The translations under genes and the position numbers were made by a program. Shown piece after piece: positions 35,212 through 43,113 of a stretch of 47,319 nt of DNA. The stretch lies in the NCBI GenBank assembly GCA_012719125.1, contig JAAYAY010000367.1:1-47319 (forward strand), given 5' to 3'. Source of the DNA: Planctomycetaceae bacterium. Its GTDB lineage: Bacteria; Planctomycetota; Planctomycetia; Pirellulales; Thermoguttaceae. The notes beneath the pieces are model-generated. The model saw nothing but the letters and a program-made list of their open reading frames with translations. It made no database searches and was not told the DNA's origin. How positions within the stretch are numbered: position 1 is the stretch's first letter; each line of letters opens with the position of its first letter.

Positions 35212-35658
35212 TCAATCTGGGACGCCGAACGCCGCTTCAGCAATCTCGTCGAAACGCGCCTGCTTGTCGGCCAAATACGTCTTCCAACGCTCGGCAGACC
35301 ACAGTTCCAAGTGGTCCTGAACGCCGAGCAGAATGACCTCTTTTTCGAGGGCGGCCAGTTCCACCAGCTCACCAGGAATCCGAATCCGCCCCTGGGCGTC
35401 GATTTCAACCTGCTGCGCTGCCGCGAAAAAGAGACGCGTGAACGCCCGCACGTGCTGCTCGGTGGGCGACGACCGCTTCAGCCTCTCTGCCAACTGGCCG
35501 AACGATTCCTCCGTGTAGATTGCCAGCGAACGATCGGTGGAAGGAGCTACGTAGAGGATGCCGCCACGAGCGCTCCCCAGGGCCTCGCGGAGGCGCTTCG
35601 GAATCGCCACCCGAGACTTCTGGTCGATGGAGCGTGAGAAGGTGCCCGTTAGAAGCAT
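35212..35658 (-). CDS. mraZ: Transcriptional regulator / nucleoid protein MraZ
   Basis: This is a cytoplasmic, DNA-binding regulator of the division and cell-wall cluster, forming ring-shaped oligomers. It has 148 residues with two SpoVT-AbrB-like halves. The hallmarks are D-Q-K-S-R-V-A-I-P-K-R-L-R (12-24) and D-A-Q-G-R-I-R-I-P-G-E-L-V (about 87-99). The N-terminal L-L-T-G-T-F-S-R-S-I-D matches the family start, fixing the ATG at 35658. The Shine-Dalgarno sequence is weak. Three 10-bp-spaced repeats typical of MraZ boxes lie 39-63 bases upstream, pointing to autoregulation. It begins a cluster that keeps rsmH but shows no ftsI or mur genes in this window. Confidence 0.95.
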   Translation of the reverse strand: MLLTGTFSRSIDQKSRVAIPKRLREALGSARGGILYVAPSTDRSLAIYTEESFGQLAERLKRSSPTEQHVRAFTRLFFAAAQQVEIDAQGRIRIPGELVELAALEKEVILLGVQDHLELWSAERWKTYLADKQARFDEIAEAAFGVPD

Positions 35659-35696
35659 GTCTCTGTTTCGTGTGCCGTTAACCTCTTGTCACAGAT

Positions 35697-35721
35697 CCCC
35701 ACTCAGCCCCACAAAGCCCCA
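35697..35721 (-). promoter_or_regulatory. MraZ box array upstream of mraZ (three TGGGG repeats, 10-bp period)
   Basis: On the minus strand TGGGG occurs at 35721-35717, 35711-35707 and 35701-35697. That is three copies with exactly 10 bases from start to start (5-base spacers), 39-63 bases before the mraZ ATG. Known MraZ operators are three or four direct repeats of TGGGN with 5-base spacers upstream of mraZ, so this fits both sequence and geometry. The array probably mediates autoregulation of the cluster. Confidence 0.85.
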
Positions 35722-35871
35722 AAGATATCCGTTCCTTCCCATTCGTCAACGGGCTTTCCCACGGGCGAAACGGGTTACGGCTTGGCCACCGATCGAAGCA
35801 CTAGGCGTGGCGAAGACTTCCGCCGATCCAGATTGCCGCAACTCGGTGGAAAAAAATCCGGAATCGGGCTG

Positions 35872-36990
35872 TCAGCCCCGCGCGAGGCTCTCCCAAAGGT
35901 CCTGGTACGCCTCGACCATGCGCGCCAACGAGAAAGCGGCAACCGCCCGTTGCCGGTTTCCGGTCGCCAATCGCTCTGCCTCCGCTGAATCGGATGCAAC
36001 TGCAACGAGTTTCTGGGCAAAGACTTGCGTTGCTCCGTAAGGCGCAGTTTGTGGACCTGACAAGTCGCCCAGCAACTCCTCGGTTCCTTCAGCCTCGGTC
36101 GCCAAGACCGGCAGCCCGACGGCCATGGCCTGGAGGACCACGTTCGGCATCCCCTCCCATCTCGAAGGCAGAACAAGCATCTGGCTTGCAGCCAGGATCT
36201 CCGGAATGTCGGCTCGCCAACCCGCCAGATGAACCCGATCGGCAATTCCCAATTGCCGGGCTTTGCGCAGCAGTGTTTCTCGCTGCTTTCCGCTGCCGAC
36301 AAGCAGCAGGTCGCAGTCGGGAACTCGTGGAAGCCAGTCAGCGGCGGTTTCCAGCAGCCAGAGCAGTCCCTTCTGCGGCTCAAGCCGGCCGACGGAGGTG
36401 ATGACCCGGCGTCCTGAGGGGATCCCCAGTTCGGCGAGATCGATCGGGGCGACCGAAGCGATCTGCGGATCGATTCCGTTCGGAATCACCACCACCCGAT
36501 CTCTCGGCAGGCCGACGTGACGGACCGAAAAATCCGCCACGGATTGGCTGACACAGACATGCCGATCAACGAGATGCCGAGTCCAGCGGTCCAACCACAG
36601 GTGCCAAAGGGAATGCCTCTCGGCGACCCGAATCCCCGCTAGAACATGGGGGACTTTCGCCCGCCGAGCCGCCAGCCGTCCAAGAAAGTTGGCATGAAAC
36701 AGAAATGTCTGAAGGATCTGGGGTTGCTGCGAGACCAATAGACTCGTAAGTCGGTGCAGGGTTCTGGGGAAGTGCCAGGGGCGACTTGCTCCCAGGCAAT
36801 GAACCGGGATTCCGGCGGATTCGATAGGTTCCACACAGGATGCCCGGGGATTGCCGGGGCGAGCGCCCAGGCAGTAGACCACGGGCTCGAAGCGGCCGCG
36901 ATCGAGTCCGACGGCAAGATGCTGCAGGCACCGCTCGGCTCCGCCCACATCGAGGTCGGTAATGCACAGGGCAACTCGGATCGGTGCCAT
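35872..36990 (-). CDS. Family 4 glycosyltransferase (GT-B)
   Basis: This is a cytoplasmic retaining glycosyltransferase, probably acting in surface polysaccharide or lipid glycosylation. The donor is unknown. The N-terminal acceptor-domain loop is D-L-D-V-G-G-A-E-R (12-20). The C-terminal domain has S-V-G-R-L-E-P-Q-K-G, V-H-L-A-G-W-R-A-D-I and the GT4 donor motif P-S-R-W-E-G-M-P-N-V-V-L-Q-A-M-A. E-G-T-E-E-L follows, completing the E-x7-E pattern. Start: ATG at 36990. An alternative at 37005 adds five residues. It is divergent from queA across 118 bases. Confidence 0.9.
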   Translation of the reverse strand: MAPIRVALCITDLDVGGAERCLQHLAVGLDRGRFEPVVYCLGARPGNPRASCVEPIESAGIPVHCLGASRPWHFPRTLHRLTSLLVSQQPQILQTFLFHANFLGRLAARRAKVPHVLAGIRVAERHSLWHLWLDRWTRHLVDRHVCVSQSVADFSVRHVGLPRDRVVVIPNGIDPQIASVAPIDLAELGIPSGRRVITSVGRLEPQKGLLWLLETAADWLPRVPDCDLLLVGSGKQRETLLRKARQLGIADRVHLAGWRADIPEILAASQMLVLPSRWEGMPNVVLQAMAVGLPVLATEAEGTEELLGDLSGPQTAPYGATQVFAQKLVAVASDSAEAERLATGNRQRAVAAFSLARMVEAYQDLWESLARG

Positions 36991-37108
36991 GGACCATCTC
37001 GTCACGTTCGTCAGCGGGCGGCCAGGCAGAAACGGGGCTCTGCCGCGTCGGGGGTCGGAAGTTTATACTCAGTTACCGGATCGCAGTAAACCTCAGGCAG
37101 CCATCCCG

Positions 37109-38155
37109 ATGGACGACGTTTCGCAATATGACTACGAATTGCCGAAGGAATTGGTTGCCCAATCCCCGCTCGTGGTCCGCAGCGACGCTCGGTTGATGCT
37201 CGTAGATCGCGAGCGCAACTCGTTGTCGCATAACCACGTGCGCGATCTGCCCGAGCTTCTGCGGAGCGGCGACTGCCTGGTCCTGAACGATACACGAGTG
37301 GTGCCCGCCCGATTGGTGGGGGTGCGGACACGGACGGGTGGCCGCTGGGAAGGTCTCTTCCTCGAAGCCGGACAGACCGGTCACTGGCGGATTCTCTGCA
37401 AGACCCGCGGTAAGCTCGCGTCCGGTGAGACGATCACTCTGATCAACGCGGCGGGAACTGAGGATGTTGAGCTTGAGTTGGGGACGAAGGAACCGGGCGG
37501 TGTTTGGGTCGTGCGGCCGCGAAGCGACGAGAGGACGTTTTCCTTGCTCGATCGGGTTGGCCGAGTGCCGCTGCCGCCGTATATTCGCAAAGGTCAGATG
37601 GTCGAGTCAGATCGGAAGAACTATCAGACGGTCTACGCCCGATCGCCGGGGGCGGTGGCTGCTCCTACGGCGGGGCTCCATTTCACCGCCTCGCTGCTTT
37701 CGGAGATCGAATCGCGAGGAATCGGCGTCGTTCGGGTGACGCTCCATGTGGGCATGGGCACGTTTCGGCCGATTGAAGTCGACTCTCTCAACGAGCATGA
37801 GATGCACAGCGAGTGGGGCAGTCTCGATGCGACCACGGTGGATCGATTGCTCGACTGCCGGCAGGGCGGCGGACGGATTGTTGCCGTTGGAACCACGTCG
37901 GTCCGTCTGCTCGAGACGGCCGCCGCGGAAGGAGAGCTGCGCCCGTTCTGCGGCCACACGAACCTGTTCATTCGACAACCCTACCAGTTCAAGGCGGTCG
38001 ACGCCATGATGACCAATTTCCACCTGCCGCGGACCACCCTGCTCGTCCTGGTGCGGACGTTCGGCGGCGACGACCTGATCATGCGAGCCTACGAAGAAGC
38101 GGTTCGCGAGGAATACCGGTTCTACAGCTACGGCGACGCCATGCTGATTGTGTGA
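37109..38155 (+). CDS. queA: S-adenosylmethionine:tRNA ribosyltransferase-isomerase
   Basis: QueA transfers and isomerises the ribosyl part of SAM onto 7-aminomethyl-7-deazaguanine in tRNA, making epoxyqueuosine. The 348 residues cover the whole family: Y-D-Y-E-L-P-K-E-L-V-A-Q-x-P near the start, L-N-D-T-R-V-V-P-A-R-L, P-L-P-P-Y-I-R, Y-Q-T-V-Y-A-R, G-A-V-A-A-P-T-A-G-L-H-F, H-V-G-M-G-T-F-R-P and M-T-N-F-H-L-P. The ATG at 37109 is chosen because in-frame sequence upstream is unrelated. No other queuosine genes are in the window. A Nudix gene follows 35 bases later and probably shares the transcript. Confidence 0.96.
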   Translation: MDDVSQYDYELPKELVAQSPLVVRSDARLMLVDRERNSLSHNHVRDLPELLRSGDCLVLNDTRVVPARLVGVRTRTGGRWEGLFLEAGQTGHWRILCKTRGKLASGETITLINAAGTEDVELELGTKEPGGVWVVRPRSDERTFSLLDRVGRVPLPPYIRKGQMVESDRKNYQTVYARSPGAVAAPTAGLHFTASLLSEIESRGIGVVRVTLHVGMGTFRPIEVDSLNEHEMHSEWGSLDATTVDRLLDCRQGGGRIVAVGTTSVRLLETAAAEGELRPFCGHTNLFIRQPYQFKAVDAMMTNFHLPRTTLLVLVRTFGGDDLIMRAYEEAVREEYRFYSYGDAMLIV

Positions 38156-38190
38156 GGCAAGCGGACGTCTCAAGAGAAAGGAAACGAAGC

Positions 38191-38814
38191 GTGTCTGAAG
38201 TATCCACCGAGCGCGTGCTGGTTGTGCCCACGGAGCTGTTTCACCAAATCGGCCATTTTCAGGGGTTCTGCGACGAGGTCGACCGGTACTTCCCCCAACT
38301 TCTCAGTCCGGAGAATACGAGTTATCGTCCCCGCAACCAGGTCGAAACCGATCCCGGATTCAAACAGTTGATTCCCTACGTCATCTTCTGCCATCGGGAC
38401 GCCTCCGGACGGCAACGGGTCTTCCAGTACACACGCGGCACCGGGCAGGGTGAAGGGCGGCTCCATCGCAAGCACAGCGTCGGGATCGGCGGCCACATCT
38501 CCTCGACCGACGCAGACGGCGACGGTTGCCCCTATGCGGAAGGTATGCGGCGGGAACTGGACGAGGAAGTAGCCATCGAAACGCCCTACACGGACCGGCA
38601 GGTCGGGCTCATCAACGACGACGAGACCGAAGTGGGCCAGGTCCACTTGGGCGTTGTCCACCTCTTCGAAGTGGAATCACCGCAGGTCCGCCCGCGGGAA
38701 ACCGAAATCGTCGACTGCGGTTTCCGGCCGGTCGAGGATATCTTGGCCGACCTGAACGGATTCGAGACCTGGTCGCAAATCTGCATGCGGGCAATCTTCG
38801 GCCACAGTCGATGA
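38191..38814 (+). CDS. Nudix-superfamily protein
   Basis: This is a 207-residue cytoplasmic protein with a recognisable Nudix box, G-G-H-I followed after an insertion by E-G-M-R-R-E-L-D-E-E-V (the R-E-L-x-E-E core). The spacing between the glycines and the R-E-L-D-E-E core is longer than the canonical G-x5-E-x7-R-E-U-x-E-E, so the loop is expanded. The substrate, probably a nucleoside diphosphate derivative, cannot be read. The N-terminal 80 residues (L-V-V-P-T-E-L-F, Y-V-I-F-C-H-R-D) match the group often annotated as phosphoesterases in planctomycetes. Start: GTG at 38191 with aaagga 10-15 bases before it. It is cotranscribed with queA in all likelihood and converges with the GH88 gene. Confidence 0.8.
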   Translation: MSEVSTERVLVVPTELFHQIGHFQGFCDEVDRYFPQLLSPENTSYRPRNQVETDPGFKQLIPYVIFCHRDASGRQRVFQYTRGTGQGEGRLHRKHSVGIGGHISSTDADGDGCPYAEGMRRELDEEVAIETPYTDRQVGLINDDETEVGQVHLGVVHLFEVESPQVRPRETEIVDCGFRPVEDILADLNGFETWSQICMRAIFGHSR

Positions 38815-38836
38815 CACGCCCTTGAAGCTGTCCGGC

Positions 38837-39955
38837 TCACAGCTCAAAGCTCAAAGCCTTCCCCAACGCTTCCACGAAGAAAAACTCGCCCCACATGACC
38901 GATTCGTCAACACCGAGGTTCTTCTTGGTGTGGTAGACGCCGTGTTTCAGAATGCCCTCCCAACTGGGAGTCTCGTCGGCCAGATACTCGGGCTGGACGA
39001 GGGCATCCAGCATCAGCATCGCCGTGTTGCGGTAAGCCGTGCGGCACTCGACCGACTCGGTCTGTTCGGCCAGGTCGAGCAGGCCGCTGGCGGCAATTGC
39101 GCCTGCCGAACTGTCTTTCTGCGGCCCCCAGGGCAAGGGTTGCGACAGGTCGGCGTGGAAATCCCAGTAAGGAACGTGGTCGTCGGGCAGGTTGGCGATC
39201 CAGTACTCCGCGTTTCGCTCGGCGACCTGGAGAAACTCCTTCATTCCGGTCAAGGCGTAGACCTTGCTGTAACCGTACATCGACCACGCCAGCCCCCTGG
39301 CCCAGGCACTGTCGCCGGCAAGTCCCTGGTGGGTCGATTGTCCAAGGAATCGGCCGGTTTGCAGGTCGAACAGTCCTTCATGGGCCGTCGATCCGTCGGC
39401 CCGAACGATCGTATCTCGCGTCGTTCGGCAATGGGTTTCAGCAATCTGCCGCAGCCGTTCATCACCGGTCCGGTTGGCGGTGTAGAAGATCAGCGGCACG
39501 TTCATCATGATGTCGATGAACAGGGAGTCGCGGCCGATGAACGAGCACAGGTATCCGCCCGGCTCGACGAACCGCATGGCCAGGGTCCGACCGGCCTCGA
39601 GGACGGCATCGAGCAGTGCCTGGTGGCCGTCCAACTCGTACCACGGCAGGTACGTGTTCAGGAAGATGAAGCCCAGGTCGTGAACCTCGCGGTCCGACTT
39701 GCGATGTTCGAGCAGCCGGCTGTAGTGTTCCGCCCGCCGCCGCCATTTCTCGTCACCCGTTCGAGTGAAGAACTTCCACAGCATCCCGGCAAGGAACCCG
39801 CCGGTCCAGTCGGTCCACAGTTCGCCTTGGTGATGCCACCGTCCGCCGGTCGTGTAGATCGGGAAGAAGTCGGGATGGGCCTCGACGAGCGCATCGACTT
39901 GCCGCTCGGCAAAGCAGAGGACCTTTTCGTAACGGTCAATTGGAGAATCAGGCAT
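38837..39955 (-). CDS. GH88 unsaturated glucuronyl/galacturonyl hydrolase
   Basis: This enzyme removes the unsaturated uronate that polysaccharide lyases leave at the non-reducing end of oligosaccharides, by hydration of the double bond. The 372 residues form an (alpha/alpha)6 barrel. The two conserved aspartates are visible as V-H-D-L-G-F (D93) and F-I-D-I-M-M-N (D148). The family signatures W-T-D-W-T-G-G-F and R-G-L-A-W-S-M-Y-G-Y are present. There is no signal peptide, so it works on imported oligosaccharides in the cytoplasm. It is monocistronic here. It could use fragments produced by the secreted carbohydrate operon at 16.4-24.3 kb, but this is only an inference. Confidence 0.92.
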   Translation of the reverse strand: MPDSPIDRYEKVLCFAERQVDALVEAHPDFFPIYTTGGRWHHQGELWTDWTGGFLAGMLWKFFTRTGDEKWRRRAEHYSRLLEHRKSDREVHDLGFIFLNTYLPWYELDGHQALLDAVLEAGRTLAMRFVEPGGYLCSFIGRDSLFIDIMMNVPLIFYTANRTGDERLRQIAETHCRTTRDTIVRADGSTAHEGLFDLQTGRFLGQSTHQGLAGDSAWARGLAWSMYGYSKVYALTGMKEFLQVAERNAEYWIANLPDDHVPYWDFHADLSQPLPWGPQKDSSAGAIAASGLLDLAEQTESVECRTAYRNTAMLMLDALVQPEYLADETPSWEGILKHGVYHTKKNLGVDESVMWGEFFFVEALGKALSFEL

Positions 39956-40355
39956 GGCTTGCCTTCATTGGTTGAGGCCTGGGTATCAGAGGTCTATGGA
40001 GTGCGGTGACTTGTCACCGCTTTCTCTCAACAATCGGTGCAAGCCCTTCGTCGACGATGACCTCACCGAGACGCCGTGCCTCGTCAGTTCTCGCATGAGA
40101 AAACCCGTTTACCAGGCAAAAGCGGCGACAAGTCGCACGCACTCCACAGTCTGCGGCCTTCGGCCGCGAACGACCGCGTGGAATCTTATCGAACCTGTGC
40201 GTATTCGTCTGGCAGGCCGACGAGCCTTGGATTGAAAAAGCCCTGCAAATCGGCGAAAATCATATGATTTCCGGCTCCCTCCGGGTGCGGAGCAGCGGCC
40301 GGACAGTTCCCCCCGAGCCTCCGATCGATCCTCCCTGAACGACTTCACGCCTCCC
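39956..40355. other. Intergenic region with an inverted-end element
   Basis: This 400-base gap separates the divergent GH88 and trmL genes. Most of it is the element at 39996-40147 with imperfect inverted ends. A 6-bp hairpin, gcggcc-ttc-ggccgc (40153-40167), follows directly. The final 150 bases probably hold the trmL promoter. No coding frame is convincing. Confidence 0.5.
39996..40147. repeat. 152-bp element with imperfect 28-30-bp inverted ends
   Basis: The left end (39996-40023, atggagtgcggtgacttgtc and on) and the right end (40118-40147), read on the other strand, share gtggagtgcg-like, gacttgtc and ccgcttt blocks in the same order, with small indels. The left end is itself palindromic (ggtgac-tt-gtcacc). 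The spacing and ends fit a miniature inverted-repeat element or a paired noncoding repeat. No target duplication was recognised. Confidence 0.6.
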
Positions 40356-40850
40356 ATGCCCAAGCCTCCGCTCCATCTGGTTCTCTACCAGCCGGAAATC
40401 CCATACAACGCCGGGGCCGTCGCTCGCACGTGCGTGGCCCTCGGCGCCAAGCTCTGGCTGGTGCGGCCGTTGGGGTTTCAACTCGACGACAAGCACATGC
40501 GCCGTGCCGGCCTGGACTATTGGGAGCACCTGGACTGGGAGGTGGTTGACGACTGGGACGCCCTGCTTGAGAGGCTCAAGGGCGCGCGGCTCTGGTACTT
40601 GTCCAAGACAGCCGCCCGGCACTACACGGACGCGGAATTCCGCTTCGGGGACGTCCTGGTCTTCGGCAACGAATCGCACGGCCTTCCACGCTCGTTCCTG
40701 GATGCCGACCCGAATCATTGCCTGCGTATTCCCATCCGGCGGCAAACGCGGAGCCTGAACTTGTCGGTAAGTGCCGGGGTTGTGGCCTTTGAAGCCCGGC
40801 GGCAGTTGGTGGCGAAGGGAGAAATACCCCATGAACCGGAATCGCGTTAA
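40356..40850 (+). CDS. trmL: tRNA (cytidine(34)-2'-O)-methyltransferase TrmL (SpoU family)
   Basis: This SPOUT-class enzyme 2'-O-methylates the wobble base of tRNA-Leu isoacceptors. It is a compact 164-residue protein of TrmL length, lacking N-terminal RNA-binding extensions. Motif 1 is N-A-G-A-V-A-R-T-C (18-26) with the catalytic-region arginine at 24. Motif 2 is V-F-G-N-E-S-H-G-L-P (102-111). Motif 3 (the trefoil knot) is I-P-I-R-R-Q-T-R-S-L-N-L-S-V-S-A-G (125-141). In E. coli the knot reads P-M-x-x-x-R-S-L-N-L. The start at 40356 fits the family N-terminus (L-H-L-V-L-Y-Q-P-E-I-P-Y-N). A perfect 34-bp hairpin lies 14 bases downstream. Confidence 0.93.
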   Translation: MPKPPLHLVLYQPEIPYNAGAVARTCVALGAKLWLVRPLGFQLDDKHMRRAGLDYWEHLDWEVVDDWDALLERLKGARLWYLSKTAARHYTDAEFRFGDVLVFGNESHGLPRSFLDADPNHCLRIPIRRQTRSLNLSVSAGVVAFEARRQLVAKGEIPHEPESR

Positions 40851-40863
40851 CCGGATTATTCAT

Positions 40864-40943
40864 GGGTGGCACGCTCAGAGCGTAGCGATGGGCGTGGATG
40901 GTCAAGTCACCACGCCCATCGCTACGCTCTGAGCGTGCCACCC
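40864..40943. repeat. Perfect 34-bp inverted repeat with 12-base loop between convergent genes
   Basis: The left arm 40864-40897 and right arm 40910-40943 are exact reverse complements over 34 bases. The arms begin gggtggcacgctcagagcg and end with the mirror. The stem is far longer than a usual terminator and has no T tract. It sits between the ends of trmL (40850) and the AAA ATPase gene (41033), where it could stop transcription from both sides or act as a REP-like element. Confidence 0.9.
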
Positions 40944-41032
40944 AACACATAGCATCTCTGGGGGGTATGGTTTTAACTCGTTTGCCTGCAACGAACTACG
41001 AGCGATCAACAAGGGTTTGTGAATAATCCGCG

Positions 41033-42520
41033 TTAGTCGGCAGGAACGCAGCGGTTGGCGGCCCAGACGCGAAGACTCTGGATCGATTCGTGCATGACGA
41101 CGGAGAGCGGCCGGGTCTTCTCGATCGCCTCGAGAATGTGCTCGGTGGCGAACTCCTCACTTTCGGCATAGGCGGCATACATGCCCGAGAGGATGGCTTG
41201 CTCGATCTCTGCCCCCGTGAACCCTTCCGTCGCCTTGGACAGACGGTCGAGGTCGAACTGTTCCTTGTCTCTCCCGCGCCGGCGGAGGTGGATGGTGAAG
41301 ATCGTCTTGCGATAGCGTTCCCTGGGCAGGTCGATGAAGAAAATCTCGTCGAAGCGGCCCTTGCGCATCAGTTCGGGTGGGAGGTCCGAAATATTGTTGG
41401 CGGTGGCGATCATGAAAATCGGATGGCGGTGGTCCTGCATCCAGGAGAGAAGGGTGCCGAACATCCGCTGCGACAGGCCGCCGTCGGCCGAATTGGAGCC
41501 GGCGGAGGCAAAGGCCTTTTCGATCTCGTCGATCCAGAGGACCACCGGCGCCAACGATTCGGCCTGGGCGAGGGCTTCGCGGAGCCGAGCCTCGCTCTCG
41601 CCGATGAACTTCTGGTAGAGAACGCCGGGATCCATGCGCAGGAGCGGCATCTTCCATGCACTGGCCACGACCTTGGCGCAGAGGCTCTTGCCGCAGCCCT
41701 GCACGCCGAGCAAAAGGATGCCTCGCGGAGGATCGAGGCCGAACTTCCTGGCGGCCGGGCTGAACCCGCCGCGGCGTTGATTGAGCCACTTCTTGAGGTT
41801 GGCCAGCCCGCCGATATCTTCCGGGGCGATGTCGGCGACCATGGTTTCCAGGCAACCCTGCGTGCTGAGGCGGTTGCGTTTGGCGTCCATGACGCGGTTC
41901 AGGTCGTTGGCGTCGAGCAGCTTGTCGTCGTGGACGGCGGCCGCCACCAGGCGACTGGCCTCCGAAGCGGTCAACCCCCGGAGCATCTGCACGAGCTGGT
42001 CCATCTGCCGGCCGGAAAGCTTCACGCTGATCTCGGTCATGTTCTGATCGGCAGCTCTGCTCAGGGCTTCCTGCACGACCTGTTTCATCTCCTCCTCGTC
42101 GGGCCAGCCGACGTCGAAGGGGACGGTCAAACGCCGTGAGTCGGGGGGCAACCCACGGGAGTCGACGAGAATCAGCGTCCACAGCCGGGAATCGGGCGAA
42201 AAATACAAATCTCGCAGGAATCGAGCGACCTGGGCGTCGGCGCAGAGCGGAGAAATATCCTTGAACAGATAGACGATCGGATAAGACGAATCCCGCACGT
42301 ATCGCAGGGCAGGCAGAATCGCACCGGGCTTGACCAACTCGCTCCTGGCCGCCGGAGGCGCCGTCACCAGGCCCTCGGTCACCGACCATTCGGCCAGCGG
42401 CCGACTCATCTTCCCCACCACTTCGCGCACCACCCGGACCGCCCGCGGCTCGTCGGGGGTCTCGATCGAGATGATCGGATTCTTGGCGCGAATGAGCAGT
42501 TCGAGTTCGTCTTTCTTCAT
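41033..42520 (-). CDS. Ycf46-like AAA ATPase
   Basis: This 495-residue protein has an N-terminal inactive-looking AAA-like half (1-230) and a canonical AAA module (about 235-495). That is the plan of cyanobacterial and plastid Ycf46. The Walker A is G-V-Q-G-C-G-K-S (272-279) and the Walker B V-V-L-W-I-D-E (326-332). Sensor 1 is A-T-A-N-N, and R-K-G-R-F-D-E-I-F carries the arginine finger. T-G-A-E-I-E-Q-A-I marks the C-terminal lid. Ycf46 has been linked to inorganic-carbon responses in cyanobacteria. The role in planctomycetes is unknown. ATG at 42520 is preferred over a TTG two codons earlier. A STAS-domain gene lies upstream on the same strand, 93 bases away. Confidence 0.85.
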   Translation of the reverse strand: MKKDELELLIRAKNPIISIETPDEPRAVRVVREVVGKMSRPLAEWSVTEGLVTAPPAARSELVKPGAILPALRYVRDSSYPIVYLFKDISPLCADAQVARFLRDLYFSPDSRLWTLILVDSRGLPPDSRRLTVPFDVGWPDEEEMKQVVQEALSRAADQNMTEISVKLSGRQMDQLVQMLRGLTASEASRLVAAAVHDDKLLDANDLNRVMDAKRNRLSTQGCLETMVADIAPEDIGGLANLKKWLNQRRGGFSPAARKFGLDPPRGILLLGVQGCGKSLCAKVVASAWKMPLLRMDPGVLYQKFIGESEARLREALAQAESLAPVVLWIDEIEKAFASAGSNSADGGLSQRMFGTLLSWMQDHRHPIFMIATANNISDLPPELMRKGRFDEIFFIDLPRERYRKTIFTIHLRRRGRDKEQFDLDRLSKATEGFTGAEIEQAILSGMYAAYAESEEFATEHILEAIEKTRPLSVVMHESIQSLRVWAANRCVPAD

Positions 42521-42613
42521 GAGCAAAGCCGACGTTAAACGGATGAAAGAAGCAGCCGGGTCGATCCGCAGAGGGGGAGGATCGTCCCTGCTACCTCCAA
42601 CACTCTTTTCGTG

Positions 42614-42967
42614 CTACTGGTAGAAGGATTGGCGAGCGAATTCGAGATCGCCGTAGATTTCGAGGATATTGCCGAGACCGACCAATTTGATGACTTCGGC
42701 GGCCGGTCCGTGGATCGTGGCCAGTTTCACCGCGCCCGCCTTGCGGCGAAGCCTCGTCTGCAACGCGACCAGCCGGCCGATACCCATACTCGACAGATTG
42801 TCCAGGTATCGGCAGTCAATGATGATCTTCGATCTGCCTTCGTCCAGATGCTTCTGAATCTCCCGGTCAAACTCCTCGGTGGTCGTCGAGTCGAGGCTGC
42901 CCCGCAACAGGACGGCCAGAATATCGTCGTCGATCAGACGTGTGTCAAAGAAAGGCTCTTGGCTCAT
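42614..42967 (-). CDS. STAS-domain anti-sigma-factor antagonist
   Basis: This small (117-residue) cytoplasmic STAS protein is of the SpoIIAA/RsbV type. Such proteins bind an anti-sigma kinase and release a sigma factor, controlled by phosphorylation of a serine. The phosphosite region reads L-D-N-L-S-S-M-G-I-G (55-64), aligning S59/S60 with the conserved serine before helix 2. The N-terminal A-V-L-L-R-G-S-L-D and the I-I-I-D-C-R strand fit the fold. No anti-sigma or sigma gene is beside it. The start is at 42967. An in-frame ATG ten codons upstream adds residues without family match. It may share a transcript with the downstream Ycf46-like gene. Confidence 0.88.
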   Translation of the reverse strand: MSQEPFFDTRLIDDDILAVLLRGSLDSTTTEEFDREIQKHLDEGRSKIIIDCRYLDNLSSMGIGRLVALQTRLRRKAGAVKLATIHGPAAEVIKLVGLGNILEIYGDLEFARQSFYQ

Positions 42968-43113
42968 ACCGCATTCTCCGTCAGGGTCGGAGGGCATTAT
43001 GGCCGAAGAGGGGGGCGGGGGTCAAGGTTGGTGGACCTGACGGATGGAAGGACGCGAATGACCCAGGGGACGATTATCTCAGAACCACGTTTCCTGGAAT
43101 CCCGCAAGGCCAT

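Noticed and set aside
39954-40235. 93-codon open frame in the GH88-trmL gap
   Set aside because: It covers the inverted-end element, and its translation has no family features or ribosome site.
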